Source of the DNA: Karalla daura
Lineage: Eukaryota; Chordata; Actinopteri; Chaetodontiformes; Leiognathidae
Direction of reading: 5' to 3'
DNA length: 64,000 nucleotides
NCBI GenBank assembly: GCA_029224185.1
Contig: CM055197.1
Span: 21,744,283 to 21,808,282 of the forward strand
Below the pieces are notes generated by a model. The model was not told the DNA's origin and made no database searches. It worked only from the letters and a program-made list of their open reading frames with translations. Below, one piece after another: positions 26,083 to 40,490 of the stretch (its first letter is position 1; each line of letters begins with the position of its first letter). The position numbers were made by a program, and so were the translations under genes.

Positions 26083-26339
26083 ATATGTACATATATATAT
26101 GTGTGTGCGCGCGTGTATGTAAGATATCTATATTTACAAACCCACACATATCTACATGTTTTTTAGTCTCCTTTTTTGGTGCACCCATAGATGGACAGCC
26201 CTTTCACGTCCAGTGTGTACAATAAGACCTTAAGATGACATTTTTTGATTGATTGAATTTTCCATTTCCGTCTGGTATCCTTTTCATCTGACATAAAGAA
26301 AATGGCTCAAGTGTGTGCATGATTTTGTGTGTGTGTGTA

Positions 26340-26388
<49 letters not shown>

Positions 26389-27279
26389 GTGTGCGTGTGT
26401 GTGTGCGCACGCACAGAGGAGCCTGTCTGCCTCTGTACACAGCAGGTGGTATTTGCCAATTTAACACACCAAGAAGAGGCGAGTGCAGCTGTGTCACAGT
26501 GTGTGTTTAAAGAAAATCGTGTGTGAGTAAGGGTTATTACACTTAAATTAAATGATCAGCCCTGTCTGCCATTTTTTTTTCTCTCTACACCTAATATATT
26601 TTAACCTCACCAAACTAAACTTACAGGTTCAATTTCAGAATATTTCATTTTAATGTATTTATTTAATTATTTCATTGTTTATTTCATACGGAGCTGACCG
26701 AACAGGTACCAACAGACCATGTAAAAAATGACATTACAACAGCAAATGAAAACACCAAACAACTATCACCTCAGTTTAGTGTCAAGTGCAACACATTTAA
26801 TCACAAGGATTACCATAACATATTCATGGCAGATCCATGGCATAGCCATTGTTGCCACCAGATTCCTTTTTGTCATGTGAACTCAAACACACGGTTTCTT
26901 CAGGTCTTCCTGTGTGTCCACATCCACGTCCTATGATCTCACAGCTTTTGGTCCAGATCCAACCTTTTGCCCCCTCTGTCCTCTAATCTTGTTTGTCAGA
27001 ACTAAATTAGCTGCCCCAGTGAGGTGTGTTAGCCACTAATGAATTTATTGTTTGATAAGAAAGGGGCCCATGCAGTAACAACTTACTGTAGTCATAAAGT
27101 GCTGGAAAAAAATGATGTAATTAACCTTTACAAGCTGCGTGCATAGGTGCTGTTGCTTGATGTGGTGCGTGTGCCCATGGGAGAAGTGTGTGTGTGTGTG
27201 GGAGTGTGCATCGTTTGTGCATGTTTGCATTTTTGCGCCAGTGTGTCTTTTACCCATTACGTGTGTGTTTATGTACTCT

Positions 27280-27420
27280 GCGTTAATGGGGGAGGAGGCA
27301 GTGCTATTGATAATGCTGCAGTGTTCAATTAATCGTTAATCACGTTCCATCTGATTAGCGTGTCATCTGATAGACTCCAGACTGCCTGGAGACAATAAAT
27401 ACATATAGTCAATAAAAGTG
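27280..27420. promoter_or_regulatory. Candidate homeodomain-rich regulatory block
   Basis: A dense cluster of TAAT-type cores (TTCAATTAATCGTTAATCAC, CTGATTAGCG) followed by the inverted repeat CTCCAG-ACTGC-CTGGAG and AATAAATACATA. The sequence is unique and repeat-free. The role is inferred from motif density only. Confidence 0.25.
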
Positions 27421-28149
27421 CAAAGCACTATGGGAGAGCACCGAGGTACATGGGGTGGAAGCAGAGGTCGACACATGTGCCAGGGTGCCAACATCCCCAG
27501 TCCAGTCATAAACCTGATGCTGATTACAGGTTTACACTCTGTCCTCTCACCTCGATGTGCTCAATTAGAGGAGAGGAGAGGAAAGGAGAGGAGAGGAAAG
27601 GAGAGGAGAGGAGAGGAGAGGAGAACATTAAGACTCTTTCCTTCCCCATTCATTTGCTAACAGGACACCACTTGCTGTCCGGCAAGACATATAAAGCCTG
27701 GTATTTCTCTTATTGTACTTCTCCTCCTCCAACTACTGAGCCATTTCCTCTATAGTCAAAGACACATGGGCACACACTCTAATGGCTAATAGATGCATGA
27801 CTAATGCCTGGACTGTGGAATAAAGATAGATGGGTAGGGAGAGAGGAGAAGGAGAGGAACGAGAGGAGTGAGTTATGAAGCAGTACCCAGGGGGTTAATT
27901 TCTCACAGGCAGTTTTTTAATACGTCACGCACACACAGATACACACACGCAGTCAAGGTGACGTGTTGCTGTGCCAAGCCGGTAGCACACTAGTTAAAAG
28001 TGAATAAGTTTATGGCCGTTGTAGGCCCTCATACATCAAGGAGCAGTTTGTTTAGCCAGCAGCATGACAGGGTACAGTAACATGGGCAGGGCCACGGAGT
28101 GCCTACAGCTGTGATAAATGGGAGATTGCAGGAGGAATGGTGTCTCAGA

Positions 28150-28227
<78 letters not shown>

Positions 28228-29781
28228 GTGTGTAAGCTGAGGAGAGGGAGACATCAAAGCACGTTTTTAGCTCTGAGATTAATGGTGATTCTAGTATTTG
28301 ATCTAAGTGATTTTTTTTCCTATTTGAGGAATCTCTTTTTGAAGCTGTAAATATTGCAAACGCCCTTCTCCAGTCACAGCACCTGCTGGTGTGAAAGGAT
28401 GTTTCTCTTCCTTCTTTCCACGGCGTCAATCCTCAAATCACTTATGTTTTAAGTGTTTTCACACTGAGATGCTGAGATGAGACACTTCGTGTCATTGTTA
28501 TTTTAATGGCAGACTTGTATCTTTCTCTCACCTTCTTCTCACTATCATACTCCATCTCTTCCTCCTCCTTACCTCCCTCACCTCACCCCATTCTTGTCCC
28601 AGTCTCCACCTTGCACCAGCCCAGCTGTGGATCTGACTGTACCACAGTGTTGGGAAACAATGGTCCAGTCAGGCTATGGTCTATGTGTGTGTCCAGCTGC
28701 AAACAAGAGGTGCATTATTACTTGGCCACAATAAAAAGAACAAGTGCTACTGTTGTGTGGCCTGGTTGAGTGTGGCATTACTGTGTGTTTGTCAGTAAGA
28801 GACGGACAGATGAACTTGCAGACAGGCCAGATGCACAGACAGTGTCAACCATGTATTGATAGGCAGACAGGTAAAGAGGCAGCCGGGGAGCAAGCCACAC
28901 CGCCCACCCACAGCCGCCATTTCCTCGCCCCAATAACTCACTTTTCTCCCCCTTGGAGAGGGAATACAATAAGATATAACAATTGGCAAATGGCTGAGGC
29001 AGGCAGAGCATTACAAATGAAATGTAATGTTGTTACAGTTTGGAAATAATGAATTATGAGGATAAGCGGGGATCTGTAAAATCGCTGTAGCGATTTACTG
29101 AGGTTTCATTTTTCAACTGTATTGAATTATGGGGAATTGGCCTCAGTCAACTGCAAAATACAAAATGGGATGATTCACCATTTCACTGTCTGTGTGTGTG
29201 CTTGTGTGTGTCTGTATATGTTTATGCAGTTGTGTGTATGCATTTGCAACTTACGCCTGTTTATTTAAATAAACAGTCAAGGGTTGCACATGCTTATGCT
29301 GTATGTGTTCAGGTTCAGGTGCTTACACATTTGCATCTGGTGTGTGTGTGTGCGTGCATGCGTGTGTGTGAGTGTACGTGTGTGTGCATGTGCGTGTGTG
29401 TGTCTCCCCATAGACTTGTTGAGGGCTTTTTCTCACTCACCCCGTCACACATGTGATAAATGTCCCTTATCGCCTCTGTCATTGTAATAGCCGCACAACA
29501 GGCCCAGAGAGGGAACGCAAGAGAGGGGGAAGAAGGATGGAGAGAGGGAAGAGTGAAGGGAGAAGGAGGGGGTCTGTTGAGAGAGCCACAGCGATAAGAG
29601 AGAAAAAAGATGGTGAGAGAGGGAGAAAGAGAAAAGAGAGGGAGGGATGGTAGCATGGAATGGGATAGCGGGAGTTATCAGCCGGTCTTGTAGGGGAAGA
29701 ATACGCATCAAGCTGCCAATCATCCGGCCTGAAAATTGCTCTGAGATTTGAGTCCCCAGACGGCGTGTGTGAACATGTATA

Positions 29782-29828
<47 letters not shown>

Positions 29829-31216
29829 GTGGCCAGAGAGCAAGGGTATCCAAAGCCCCTGTCGTCTCTGTGCTATTACTGCCCCCATCCTTCCACCCAT
29901 CCCTTCATCCCACCATCTCAGCCTCTCCGCTCTCACTGGTTTTAAAACTCAGACTCCCCAAAAGACATCTCTTCTCTCTCTGTCACTAAAACCTATACTC
30001 AGATTGTTTGGAACACTGATGCCATCAGTTGCAGTAGCTATTAGGCCAGGCTGAGAGACACGCAGAAGTCAGGTGGGGGTGGGGTGGTGGGGGGGCTGTA
30101 GCCGAAAGATGGAAAAGAAAGAAAGAAGGCAAAAAGAAAAGAACATTTAAAATGCAAGCAGAAACCATTTCACTCTCCTTAATTTTGTATCGATCTGAGA
30201 TGCAGACCTCTACCCTTGGCCCTGTTTGTGTGAGAGAGAGTGAGAGAGTGTGTGTGTATCAGCCGCAGACACTCTCCCAGCTTTCTATACAAAATGTGGA
30301 GGGCCATGTTGCCAGATTTACCCGATTTTCCAAAATACTTTGACTTTTCAGCTTCGGCAATGAATGTTCCTTAATTGGTTGGAAAATGTCCATCTGACAA
30401 CAGATCTTCTAAACAACCTTTAATGAGCCAAGAAAAACACCTACACCATTTAAGATAACTAAGACGGATTGTTACATGTATTTAAATGTTCTAGATGAAT
30501 TTAGGATGAGAAATGAAATAATTTCTTCAGTCCTCCTGGCACTTGTATTTATTTAAGTCAAAAGTGATAACTCGAGTTGCATGTCCAGAAAAAAAGTTCT
30601 GTAAATAAGATAATGATAAGATAATGATCAAGCTTGACTTAATCTTTTTTATGGACTATAATGGATCTTACTTAGGAACATTAGTCTATATTATTTGGAA
30701 GACATTTTGTGTCTGTGTTTGTGTTGTTTGTGACCATGAGTCTGGAATAAAAGTTCAATTAATTGTCCCAAATTTAAACATACTGTATTTGTAAAACTAA
30801 AGCTCTAGATGAAATGATGGACACTTCTCGGAATGTTATTTCCAAGAAATGAAATATTAAATACAGTACTACAGGAGCAAAGTGTAGAGAAACATCCCCC
30901 TCTATTGGACACTGTGATAGCACCAGGCAGTGGGAGAGACGGAGGAAATGAGCTGCGGGGATGGAGGATGAGAGGGCCTGAGAGATAGACATCCCAATGA
31001 TATCCAATTGCAGCTGTGTGATGCAATCACACCATATCTGATTACCACAAATGCACCGACGCACCCACACACAAAATAGCCTCAGGTGTGACCCATGCAA
31101 TACCCCACTTCAGCAGATACACATCTTTTCTATTCAGTCTTAGCTCACAGATAGTATATTTTTCACATATATTTTCTCCCCCTAGTTATGGCTTGTATTA
31201 CACAGAATGAGAGAGT

Positions 31217-31252
<36 letters not shown>

Positions 31253-33462
31253 GCAAGAAGGATTACTAAGAATGTGATGTGGTTATAGACTGCTCATGTT
31301 TTTAGGCTGAACCAAAAATAAGACTTTTTTTTTTCCATCTGGAATGAGTCCCTTCTCATGTCAAGTGTGGATAATGATTTGTCCTCATGTTTTCCTGTTA
31401 TTTTATTTTTATTTTAATTGGTCTCTAAAAGACTCATTTTAGAACAAAAGTGCTCGTATAAATTATATTATGTGAGTGGTGTGTAAGTGATTCTGAGTGA
31501 CACAGTAAATGCTGTGAAAGCCGTATTTTCACAAGTGAGCCCTTGTAGTCTGGCCCAACTTGGAGCCAGGGAATGCTGAGATTCTTGGAAGTCGGGGTGA
31601 CCTGCAGCACCCACTGTCATGAGGACGTGGCCAGCACCCAAACCACAACACAGCAGCCCAAGGCGTAGGCCTGACCAGGGACTTGGGAAAGTTCTCATTA
31701 TCTGGGTTGCACTCATTTCCCACAGGTCCTGTGGCCCATATTTATTCCAACTAGAATAAATAACCCCCATGAGAATAAGAGAATTCCCGTCAATAAAGAG
31801 TTGGCTGTCATATTGTACTGTGTTGATGCAAATAATTAGACCACATCTACCATGTCTACAAACTACGAAAGCTGACCAAACTCATTAGAAAAAAAGTTTT
31901 GCTCCAATCAAACTCGCCATCTATGCCAACAGAGATTAAGAAGATGCCTGACTTCTGCTTTTTGTGTCTTTGATTTGTGTTTTGGTGACACTGCGGTGAG
32001 AAGGGTAATATGGCAGACAGCTAGACAGACAGCCAGATAGATGGAAGGCCAGACTGCTTCCCTTGTATGAAGGATTATCCCCTATCCTCTGTTTGTGACA
32101 AGAGCTGATAAGAGCCTGAGAGGAGAGGCAGCAAGAGGCTGAGAGGGCTAGTGACACGTGTGCACGCGCAAACACACACACACACACACACACATGCACA
32201 TATGATCCACAGCAAGAGAGATATCAATCCATCATTTAGAGCCTGGGATTCAGCAAGAGGAAATAGGTTCTTCTCAATTGCTGACAACCAAACACACACT
32301 CACACACACACACATCTACAACAGCGTCTGCTGTGCCCTAGGCTCACAAGGTTTCAGAGTTGAATGGGGCTGTTTGAATGACTGTTCAATTTCATCCATT
32401 TATCTGATTTACATTTGGCTATTGTTGTCAGCACGGCTGTCTATCTAGGTGTGTTTAGGGCCGCTACTGTGTCTGAATGAGATGAGTTTTTCTAATCGAC
32501 AACATAAATCTAAATGTTTTTGTGTTTGGAAACTATTTTTCAAACCGTTTGGTTTAATGACATCGAAGGCGATGCTCTTTTGACCATATAGAGGGATCAG
32601 AAATCACCAAAAAGCCTTACTTTACATTGAAAAAAGTGCCACTACACAGTTTGACATCATGTAGTTCATGTCCATTTCTTCATTCTATTTTGTCATTTAT
32701 ATTATGTTAGTTAAAAAAATGTTGAGATTTCAGTGAGAGCAAATCAGACGGAGCTGGGATGAACTGCAGAAGGCAGAGAAGAGCTGGTGCATTAGTTGTG
32801 CACACTCCTCTGCTCAACGCCATTGCATCTCAGGGATTTGTGTGTAATGGTGTTAGGATGGAACAACAGGCAGAGGAAACAGATAGTTGAGGCACAAAGC
32901 AACACCCAAACAGCTTCTTTCATCTGTTCTATCTTTTTGCCTCATTTCTATTTTCATCTATCTTTACTTAAACCCTGAGCTCACAGCATATGCACTAATA
33001 TTTGAGAGTGCGCAAGAGGCACAGGGAGTTGAGCAGTTGATTACAGTACCAACAACTGGTCAGAGGGTGAGCATGTGCAAGAGCAACCTTATTGCAAGGT
33101 GTGGGGGTGCTGCAGTGAGAAGTGGTTAAGGGGTCTACAGGGGTTTTAGGGCAATATAATGCACTTGCACAATCTTGCAATGGCTATAAAGAGCTGAGCT
33201 TCATTTCTTGAGATATTGAGCACAATGTCCAAATGATTCATGGGGAAAAATGTTTCAGGTGTGACCATATGCTAAGACGTTAAGACAGTTAATTTTGATA
33301 CATTCGGATATGTGGTGAAAGATATTAATCAGCATTTTTATTGCATTATCCACATGTCCACAGTGTTTGAGGGTTTTCTGGATTTTTTCAAACCCAGAAG
33401 ATACAGATTTTAAATGACAAAAACAGTGTCTCATCTTTTTAAACCCTGTGGTTTGCAGGTTT

Positions 33463-33506
33463 TCTTTCACAAAGTCTTTAAATGACTTAAAAGACTTTGT
33501 GAAAGA
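33463..33506. repeat. Inverted repeat with perfect 17-bp arms and 10-bp loop
   Basis: The left arm TCTTTCACAAAGTCTTT falls within 33463-33479 and the right arm AAAGACTTTGTGAAAGA at 33490-33506 is its exact reverse complement. The loop is AAATGACTTA. The stem is too short for a typical microRNA precursor, and no flanking stem continuation is evident. Confidence 0.9.
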
Positions 33507-34087
33507 GATACAAAGAGTTGAGGATGAAATTGTCAAGTCAAATGGGACAAAGATAAAATGTGTACATTAGACAGAGAGGGAGGAAGGGTGCATTTGGCAC
33601 TTCACTGCAGAGCGCCAGGTTAGGAGGTAGGCCATTTGGCCAACGGACCAGTGCTAGACTTGATGGATGAGACAAACTGCAAGCTCTTTTCTCTTGTAAC
33701 TTTAAAATCATTAAGCCTTTTACACGGCCATGCAGATTTTTATAGCCCCCTCAGACAATCTGCCGCATGTTCATGTCCTTAGATCATCAGGATGCAAGAG
33801 AAGACACAGAGTGGATCTTGTCTGTACTTGATCTAACGTTGTCCTCAGCTTAATCAGTTATTGTTGAATTACAGACACTTTGAGTTGGAAGGAAAATCAG
33901 AGCTGCTGTACATTTGCTATATATTCACAGTTACTGCTTGATACAAGCTTTTAAGTTTAGTTTTAATTGGGGTAAATATTGGCTGCCTACAAAAGGATGG
34001 GAGGAGTAGCTTGAACCTAGTAGGTTGAACATACTTAAGAAAGCTCAAAGCAACAAGGTGCATTACAAGTATAAAGTCTGTCATGTT

Positions 34088-34210
<123 letters not shown>

Positions 34211-36014
34211 AGAAATGATTCAGAAGCATAATGGAAATAATCATCTATCAGAGGAGGCTAGTTGGCATTCATTGAATAGTTGGCCCACAACAATACAAAC
34301 TGGAGTACACAGCCAGTCATGTGGGTTATGTAAGTTCAGTTATTTGCTTTTATATGGATAAAGGGATGTTAACAAATTTAGATGATGCCTTAAACTCAAC
34401 TTTAAAAACATACCGTTTTCTGCATTTTGACTTTGTTGTGCAGAATTGGAAACTTGTTTTCGAAATGACAACTTTTATTAAATTATACATTGGTCGGTGG
34501 CCTTTGATACAGTTTAATTTTCCGAAATTATCCAAGGATTTGGTGTGGTTTAGGGTCAGGAAATATCTTAAGGACAATGAAAAAACCCACTTCTCCAAAA
34601 TCTGGAACAAGGCCTGTAAAACACAATGCTAAACTTTCACACCTTGTAAATGTGACCTGGGTAAGGCCTGGATTTTACATTTATGCACTGGACCTTTTAG
34701 AAACACACACATTCTCATCTCATCTCTGTGAATCCTGCCATCACAAGATAGGGGTAAATGAATTGTGGTACACAGCAGGTAATCTGGCACAGTGTGGCAT
34801 TAATCTAAGATTTTAATCTGACGCTCCTCTTTACAGATATGTTTTGCTATATCAAATAGCCAGATATAACCAGGCAATACATGGTGAGGATAAGACTTAT
34901 ATTAGGAAAGCCCATTTAACTAGAAAAACCTTTACCCAACAAATAGGAGTGAAATAACAGAATCATAATATTCTTGTATTGTATCCTATTTCCTTTTTTA
35001 ATTTTTCAGTGTGTGTAAGTGTGAGAGTGTCTCTAACATCTACAAGGTGTCTTGTACAACAGGCCAATAATGTTAATGACAAAGCAGGAGCAACAACAGG
35101 GTGGGTGTTACAGTGATGCGCTCTAAATATTATCAATAACAGCTTGGGTGCGTATGTAAGTGTGCACATGCCTTTATCTATCCATCTATCTATCCATCCA
35201 GCCATTCCTCTCATTTCCCCTCCACAGGCTGACTCCTCTACTGTTAGGATTCAATTAACACAGTGCAGGCAGCCGTGGCACCCTCATTAAAGCTAATTAG
35301 TTAAAACATCAGCCAATCTACCGTTAATTGGCTTTGGTAATTAATTCAGCTGCTCGACCGTACCAACGCAGCAGGGAGGGAGGTAATGAGAGGGAGAGGA
35401 CAGGAGAGAGTGGGATCAGAGAAGAGGGAGTGAGGGAAGGGAACGATGAAGGAAAATTAAATGAAAGGGATAAGATTAAATGAGGGAGCTAAAGAGGGAT
35501 AACTAATAGAGAAGTAACGTGTGGGGCAGCCATCTTTCTGCAGCTTCAATGTATCCGTGTGTGTGTGTGAGTGTGTGTGGCATTTGTGTGAGGGCTGAGT
35601 CAGGGCGTCTATTTCAAAGTTGCTGATGTCCTTGTTTGCCCACTGACACGGCACGTTTCTGTCATGATCAGGGCCTTTGAGCGCCAACAGACAGGCCTCA
35701 CACTCACACCTCTGTCAGCCCACCCCCCCCCCCATCTTGTCTCACAGCTGAGGAAGGAGAAACGGAACAGAGACACTCAGCTAAAAAGGCATGGAGAAAG
35801 TTGTAGGTCAGAGGAAGCAGAATTGTCTCTCTTTCAGTGATTGGACAATAAGGATAATGATGATGCTTAGTTGTGTTACATTCACATCAGTTCCTATATC
35901 ACCGGATACAATAGCAACAATAGGAATTTATCTATTAAATGCTCACACTCTATATTGATTTTTTCCCCCCCTGCAATACACTGTCAGGAAAATATGGCTC
36001 GATGCGCATGTGTG

Positions 36015-36047
<33 letters not shown>

Positions 36048-36406
36048 AGTGGGGGGGGTTGACAGAGGTATTGAGTAGAGATTTGCTGTGATGGCTAGCT
36101 GTGCTGGTGCTCTGTGGGTCAGTGCTTGGTTAATGCTCCATTAATTTACTTCTTTTTCCATCGCCACTGTCTCTCACACACACACACTCACACACTCACA
36201 CACTCACACACACACACACACACACTGACAAGGTGATTGATTAAATTAAACAGCTGTCAGTAGTTGGAGATAACCTCACTAGCATCACGCTGTCTTACAT
36301 ACAGACACACACACACACACACACACGCCACACTGTCCCAGGAGTAAAGCCCCCATTATACATGGCCCACACTTGTAAACTGACACACGCACACACACAC
36401 ACACAC

Positions 36407-36444
<38 letters not shown>

Positions 36445-37195
36445 CATCAGACAATCATTTATCAACACGTGTCCAAAACCAGACAGCTGAGGGCTTATGA
36501 GTGGTAGATATTTTTTGCCTCCTCTTTTGCTTTCAGTTCCCCAAATTCTCTATATTGGTATACAAATTAAAAATACAAATTACTATGTAAAACAAATGCA
36601 TTTATCAATTTGCATTTCATTCATGCATGCATTTAGAGATAGGAATGGTGAGAATCCCAAGACTTGTAGAGGCTGCAAATCTCTGTCAACACTACTGCTC
36701 CACACACACTGCCACCTCCACCTTTCCTCTCTCTATCCTCCTGTTTGGCCACCTCTTCATCCCTCCTCTCCACCATGCCGACATGTCGTTTGCTCTTCTA
36801 AAAGTGACATCCCCGGGGGGTGGGGAGGTGGGGTGGGGGGTTGGTGGGGGGGGCAGGATAGTCAAAGAGCATGGTGATGAGTTTTGAGCAGGGTGTGGAG
36901 GAGTGCTATTTAAAAGCACCATGCATCATTGTCAGGCAGGGAGAGCGCACACACAAACACACACACACAGTTGTATGAAACATGCACGTGCACGTGGTAG
37001 CACAACGCAGCCCGGGTGGCAAACTGAAGTTGACCCCCGTTCCATTTCATCAAATGTCCTCTGAATGAGGCACACGGCCTTATCTATTTGCACACACACA
37101 CATACACATGCATAGCTAGTGATCAGCCTAGTGTCTAGCCTGCTTAAATCACAGCTCACTTAAGAGCAAAACCATATCACCTGGGTGGGAGACGT

Positions 37196-37253
<58 letters not shown>

Positions 37254-38462
37254 TGCCAGTCCCATTTGTGTTAATACGGCCCCTGGTTTTGGGCTTTAGG
37301 GCTCATATTTGCCATTATGGAGATGATGGCTTTACGGGGGCCTCTCACCTTACCTTGTGTTGGTAGGGGAGAAGAGAGGGGGGAGTGGAAATGAAGGCTG
37401 ACACATCGACGGGATTTATTTGATTGTGGATGCGAGGCGGTGTCATTCTGGGGAAGCAGGTTGAGAATGAGATGGGGAGAGGAGGCTGGACCCTGGGGCT
37501 AAGTGAAAAGAAGAAGAAAAGGTGATGGCAGGATGAAGGGAGAGAGGGATGGGAGTGCAGGAGAAAGAAAGAAATAAGGGAAGGGAAAATGAAGAGATTG
37601 AGGGGGAGCAGAAGTGGCCCTCTTTCCCTTTCTGTGCATCAAATCAAATTCCCCTTATCGCACATTATTTGAAGAGGTTATCAGGCGCGGTAATGCAGTT
37701 ACACGCCAGGCCGCGGCTGAGAGATTTCCTTGTTTACCGATGTTGGCGGGTGTTATAGCTTACCAGCTGGGTGAGAGGCGAGGGGCGGGGGCGGGATCCG
37801 GGGAGAGGGTTTGGTGGTGGTGGTGGTGTGTGTGTGTGTGTGTGTGTGTGTGTGCATATGGGGGGAGTAGCGGGCATAAACACTTGATGCATGTCAGAAA
37901 ACTCATTTAGGGGAACAACAAGGAGGGGGAATGAATGTATGTGTGTGTGTGCGGGTGTGTGTACACAAGGAGAAGACAGTTGTTCAAGGACAGAAAAACA
38001 GCCTCTACATGTAGACACTTTGTAATTCCATTTGGGAAATGTGGCTCTGTGTTTTGTGTGCATGTGTGTGGCCGTGTGTGTGTCAGCCACCAAGAACATA
38101 TTGTGTATGTGCCAAGTCATAAAAGCAGTCCTCCTCGTTTCTGACTGTTATTGTTGTGCTTAAATCCACTTTACATGCACAGAGCTCATTAGCTGATTGT
38201 GTGTATAATTTACAAGTAAATTTGAGCCCTTGAAAAAGATATAAAAGAGTGAAAATAGTCAAGTTCATGGCAAGTCAAACATTTCTGCACGTTGCTTTGT
38301 AAAACATTCAATCCAAGTGATTTTTAAAAGAGGTTGAATTTGAGGCACAATGTCATTGAGGCTAATGTGCAGAAAGTGCATGAAAGACCTGTTTTGAGTC
38401 CTGAAGAACAGTCCGATATGCAACCGCCTGCTTCCTGAGAAGTAGGAACGATGTGCGAGATA
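34211..38462. other. Non-coding sequence, likely intron (part 6)
   Basis: No exon was recognised. It includes (GT)n near 36009-36050, (CA)n at about 36178-36226, 36303-36327, 36387-36440 and 37199-37251, a G-rich run near 36817-36853, and (GT)n near 37820-37855. Two unique motif-rich stretches, about 35240-35370 and 37610-37760, look like candidate regulatory elements. The 34321-34632 frame looks slightly protein-like, but I could not relate it to any family. Confidence 0.55.
35240..35370. promoter_or_regulatory. Candidate conserved enhancer core with clustered TAATTA sites
   Basis: Repeat-free sequence with at least four homeodomain-type sites in about 100 bp: TTCAATTAACAC, AGCTAATTAGTTAAAAC, CCGTTAATTGGC and GGTAATTAATTCAGCTG, the last joined to an E-box CAGCTG. 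Such arrangements are typical of neural or mesodermal developmental enhancers. That this one controls rnf220 is inference. Confidence 0.35.
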
Positions 38463-38568
38463 AAAGTGAAGGGATGACATGCAGTACAGGTCATTAAATG
38501 GGATTTGGACCCACATTGCTCTGAGTACATGGCTTGCCTCTTAGCCCACTGAGCCATGAGGACACCCC
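38463..38568 (-). mobile_element. tRNA-derived SINE fragment
   Basis: Read on the minus strand it has a box A-like TGGCTCAGTGGG (plus-strand 38545-38556), a box B-like GTGGGTCCAAATCCC (38500-38514) about 30 bp further on, then CTGCATGTCATCCCTTCACT. That last tail is characteristic of a common teleost tRNA-SINE family. The 3' boundary is not clear. It is an old copy with several changes from the usual GGTTCGAATCC box B. Confidence 0.7.
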
Positions 38569-40424
38569 AAATGGTTTTTTATCTCTGGTCCCATTGAGAG
38601 CAAGTATTGAGCTGACAATCCCTGTCCTCTCTGGAGGTGGCCTTTTACCTCAGCTCATTGTAGTCTGTGACTGTGAGCCTGTGCTATCTAGCATCTATTG
38701 ATTCTTACTTCATCTGCGCCAAAGCAACACAGGGGAAGGGAGAGAGACACTGAGAGACAGAGAGAGACTGAGACAAGGTGTGTGTGTGTGCCTGTGTGCA
38801 TGTGTGCGTGGGTGCATGCATGTGTGTGTGCAGCAGAGGGGAAAAAGTAAGGGAGATAAAAGATACTGCTTCAAGTGTTGAAAGGGATTAATCTTGCCTC
38901 GTGATGGCTGACATTTGATTCATTTGCATCAACTATACTCACTAAAAAATAACTGAAATCTAAAGCACAATTGTTTAAATATTGTGCACAGTTCTAGACT
39001 TTAGGTGCAGAAATGACAGAAAGTGGAGTGTGTGGGACCTGATGCCAGAAAAACTGAATAAAGATGGAAGAGGAGTGGTAAAAAAGAAGTACAAGGTTTT
39101 TCAAAAAATGACTGAATGTCAACTGTGAAAGAACGGAGACAAATGTGGATGAAAACAAGGACAATTGTGAAACAGCTCAATGTAAAGATAGAAGGGGCAA
39201 AAAAAGAAGAAAAGAAGGAAGGTTCCTCCTCTTTTAGAATCCACTCTTCCATATGATCAAACTCTTTCCACCTCTCAACCTGTATAATTGTGTGTCTATG
39301 CCAGTGACTCCTCTCATTATTTAACATAACACATAATTTTTCAATTGTTAATATATTTATTTACATGGGTATTGAAGAGTGGATTTAAGTGTTATTCCCA
39401 GGGATCAACAAAACACAATCATGATTATAGTTTAAAACTCAAAAGCCATTTTCCAATTTGTCACAAAAGGTACAGGCTTGCAGAATGTCAGTTTAGTGAC
39501 TTAGACATGGGAGACCATGCCCTTAGTGAAATCATCTGTACAGTTGATGTGATTTGTAGCTGTGTGTTAAATTGTATTCACTGTTTTCATCAGCATGTCA
39601 AATAGAACATCTCTAAGTGATGTGATGCTCTTACTGTCTCATATATTCCCCTGACAAACACATAGCGCCAATAGGAAATAAGGGGTCTGGATTGAGTTAG
39701 ACAAGCCAAAGTGTGCATGTCTGGCTAAAGCAGCTAGTAAATAAATCACACAGGAGACACCAAGACACCACCAAAATCCCACCAAGTGGTGACGTACTGT
39801 TTTGTGACATGAGCAAAAACCAACCAAGCCATAAAGTGGATCAAGTTATCAGAGTTTAAAGGAAGAGAGAAGAGAGAGGGAGGGAGCGTGAGAGAAAGAG
39901 AATGAGAATGAACGACTCTGGAAAAGAGATACAAAAACAGGAAGAAAAAGTGAAGCAGTGAGACAGGGGCTTTGAGAAATGTAGTGAGTTAAAGAGGCAG
40001 GTGGAAGGATCGAGAGAGGTACATAGGAGGCAAGGAAGTCAGAGAGAAAAGAGAGATGAGACAATCCATCTTGGCACATTAGGGGGGGATCAGGCCCACA
40101 CTCCATCATGGCTGTCAGAGAGATGTACACCTCCTCTCTCCTCTCCTCCATCTGTGCATCCATCCATCCATCCCTGGTTGGCACCGCCAGCCGGCATTTC
40201 ACTGAAAAATCTTAGCACTAAAAAGTCCTGTCAGGCCTGTTTTCTTGTTATTGTCCAGCCCTCTCCTTCCCTCCTTCCTCCTCTTCCTCCTCTGGATTTG
40301 ATGCCTCCCCCCTGCACCCTGAGATTAAACGCACCCTTGTCACACCATAGTGTGTGTGTGTGTGTGTTTGTGTGTGTCTTTGGAGCTGTGAGGTCCAGAG
40401 CAGGACATGTGGGAAATGTTTAGG

Positions 40425-40490
<66 letters not shown>

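Noticed and set aside
33255..33536. Minus-strand frame with a protein-like look (KSFKSFKDFVKENLQTTGFKK)
   Set aside because: Overlaps the perfect hairpin at 33463-33506, so part of the sequence is a palindrome. I recognise no family and see no splice sites.
34321..34632. 103-codon + strand frame with non-repetitive composition
   Set aside because: No recognisable family, AT-rich, and an overlapping minus-strand frame of similar length suggests chance.
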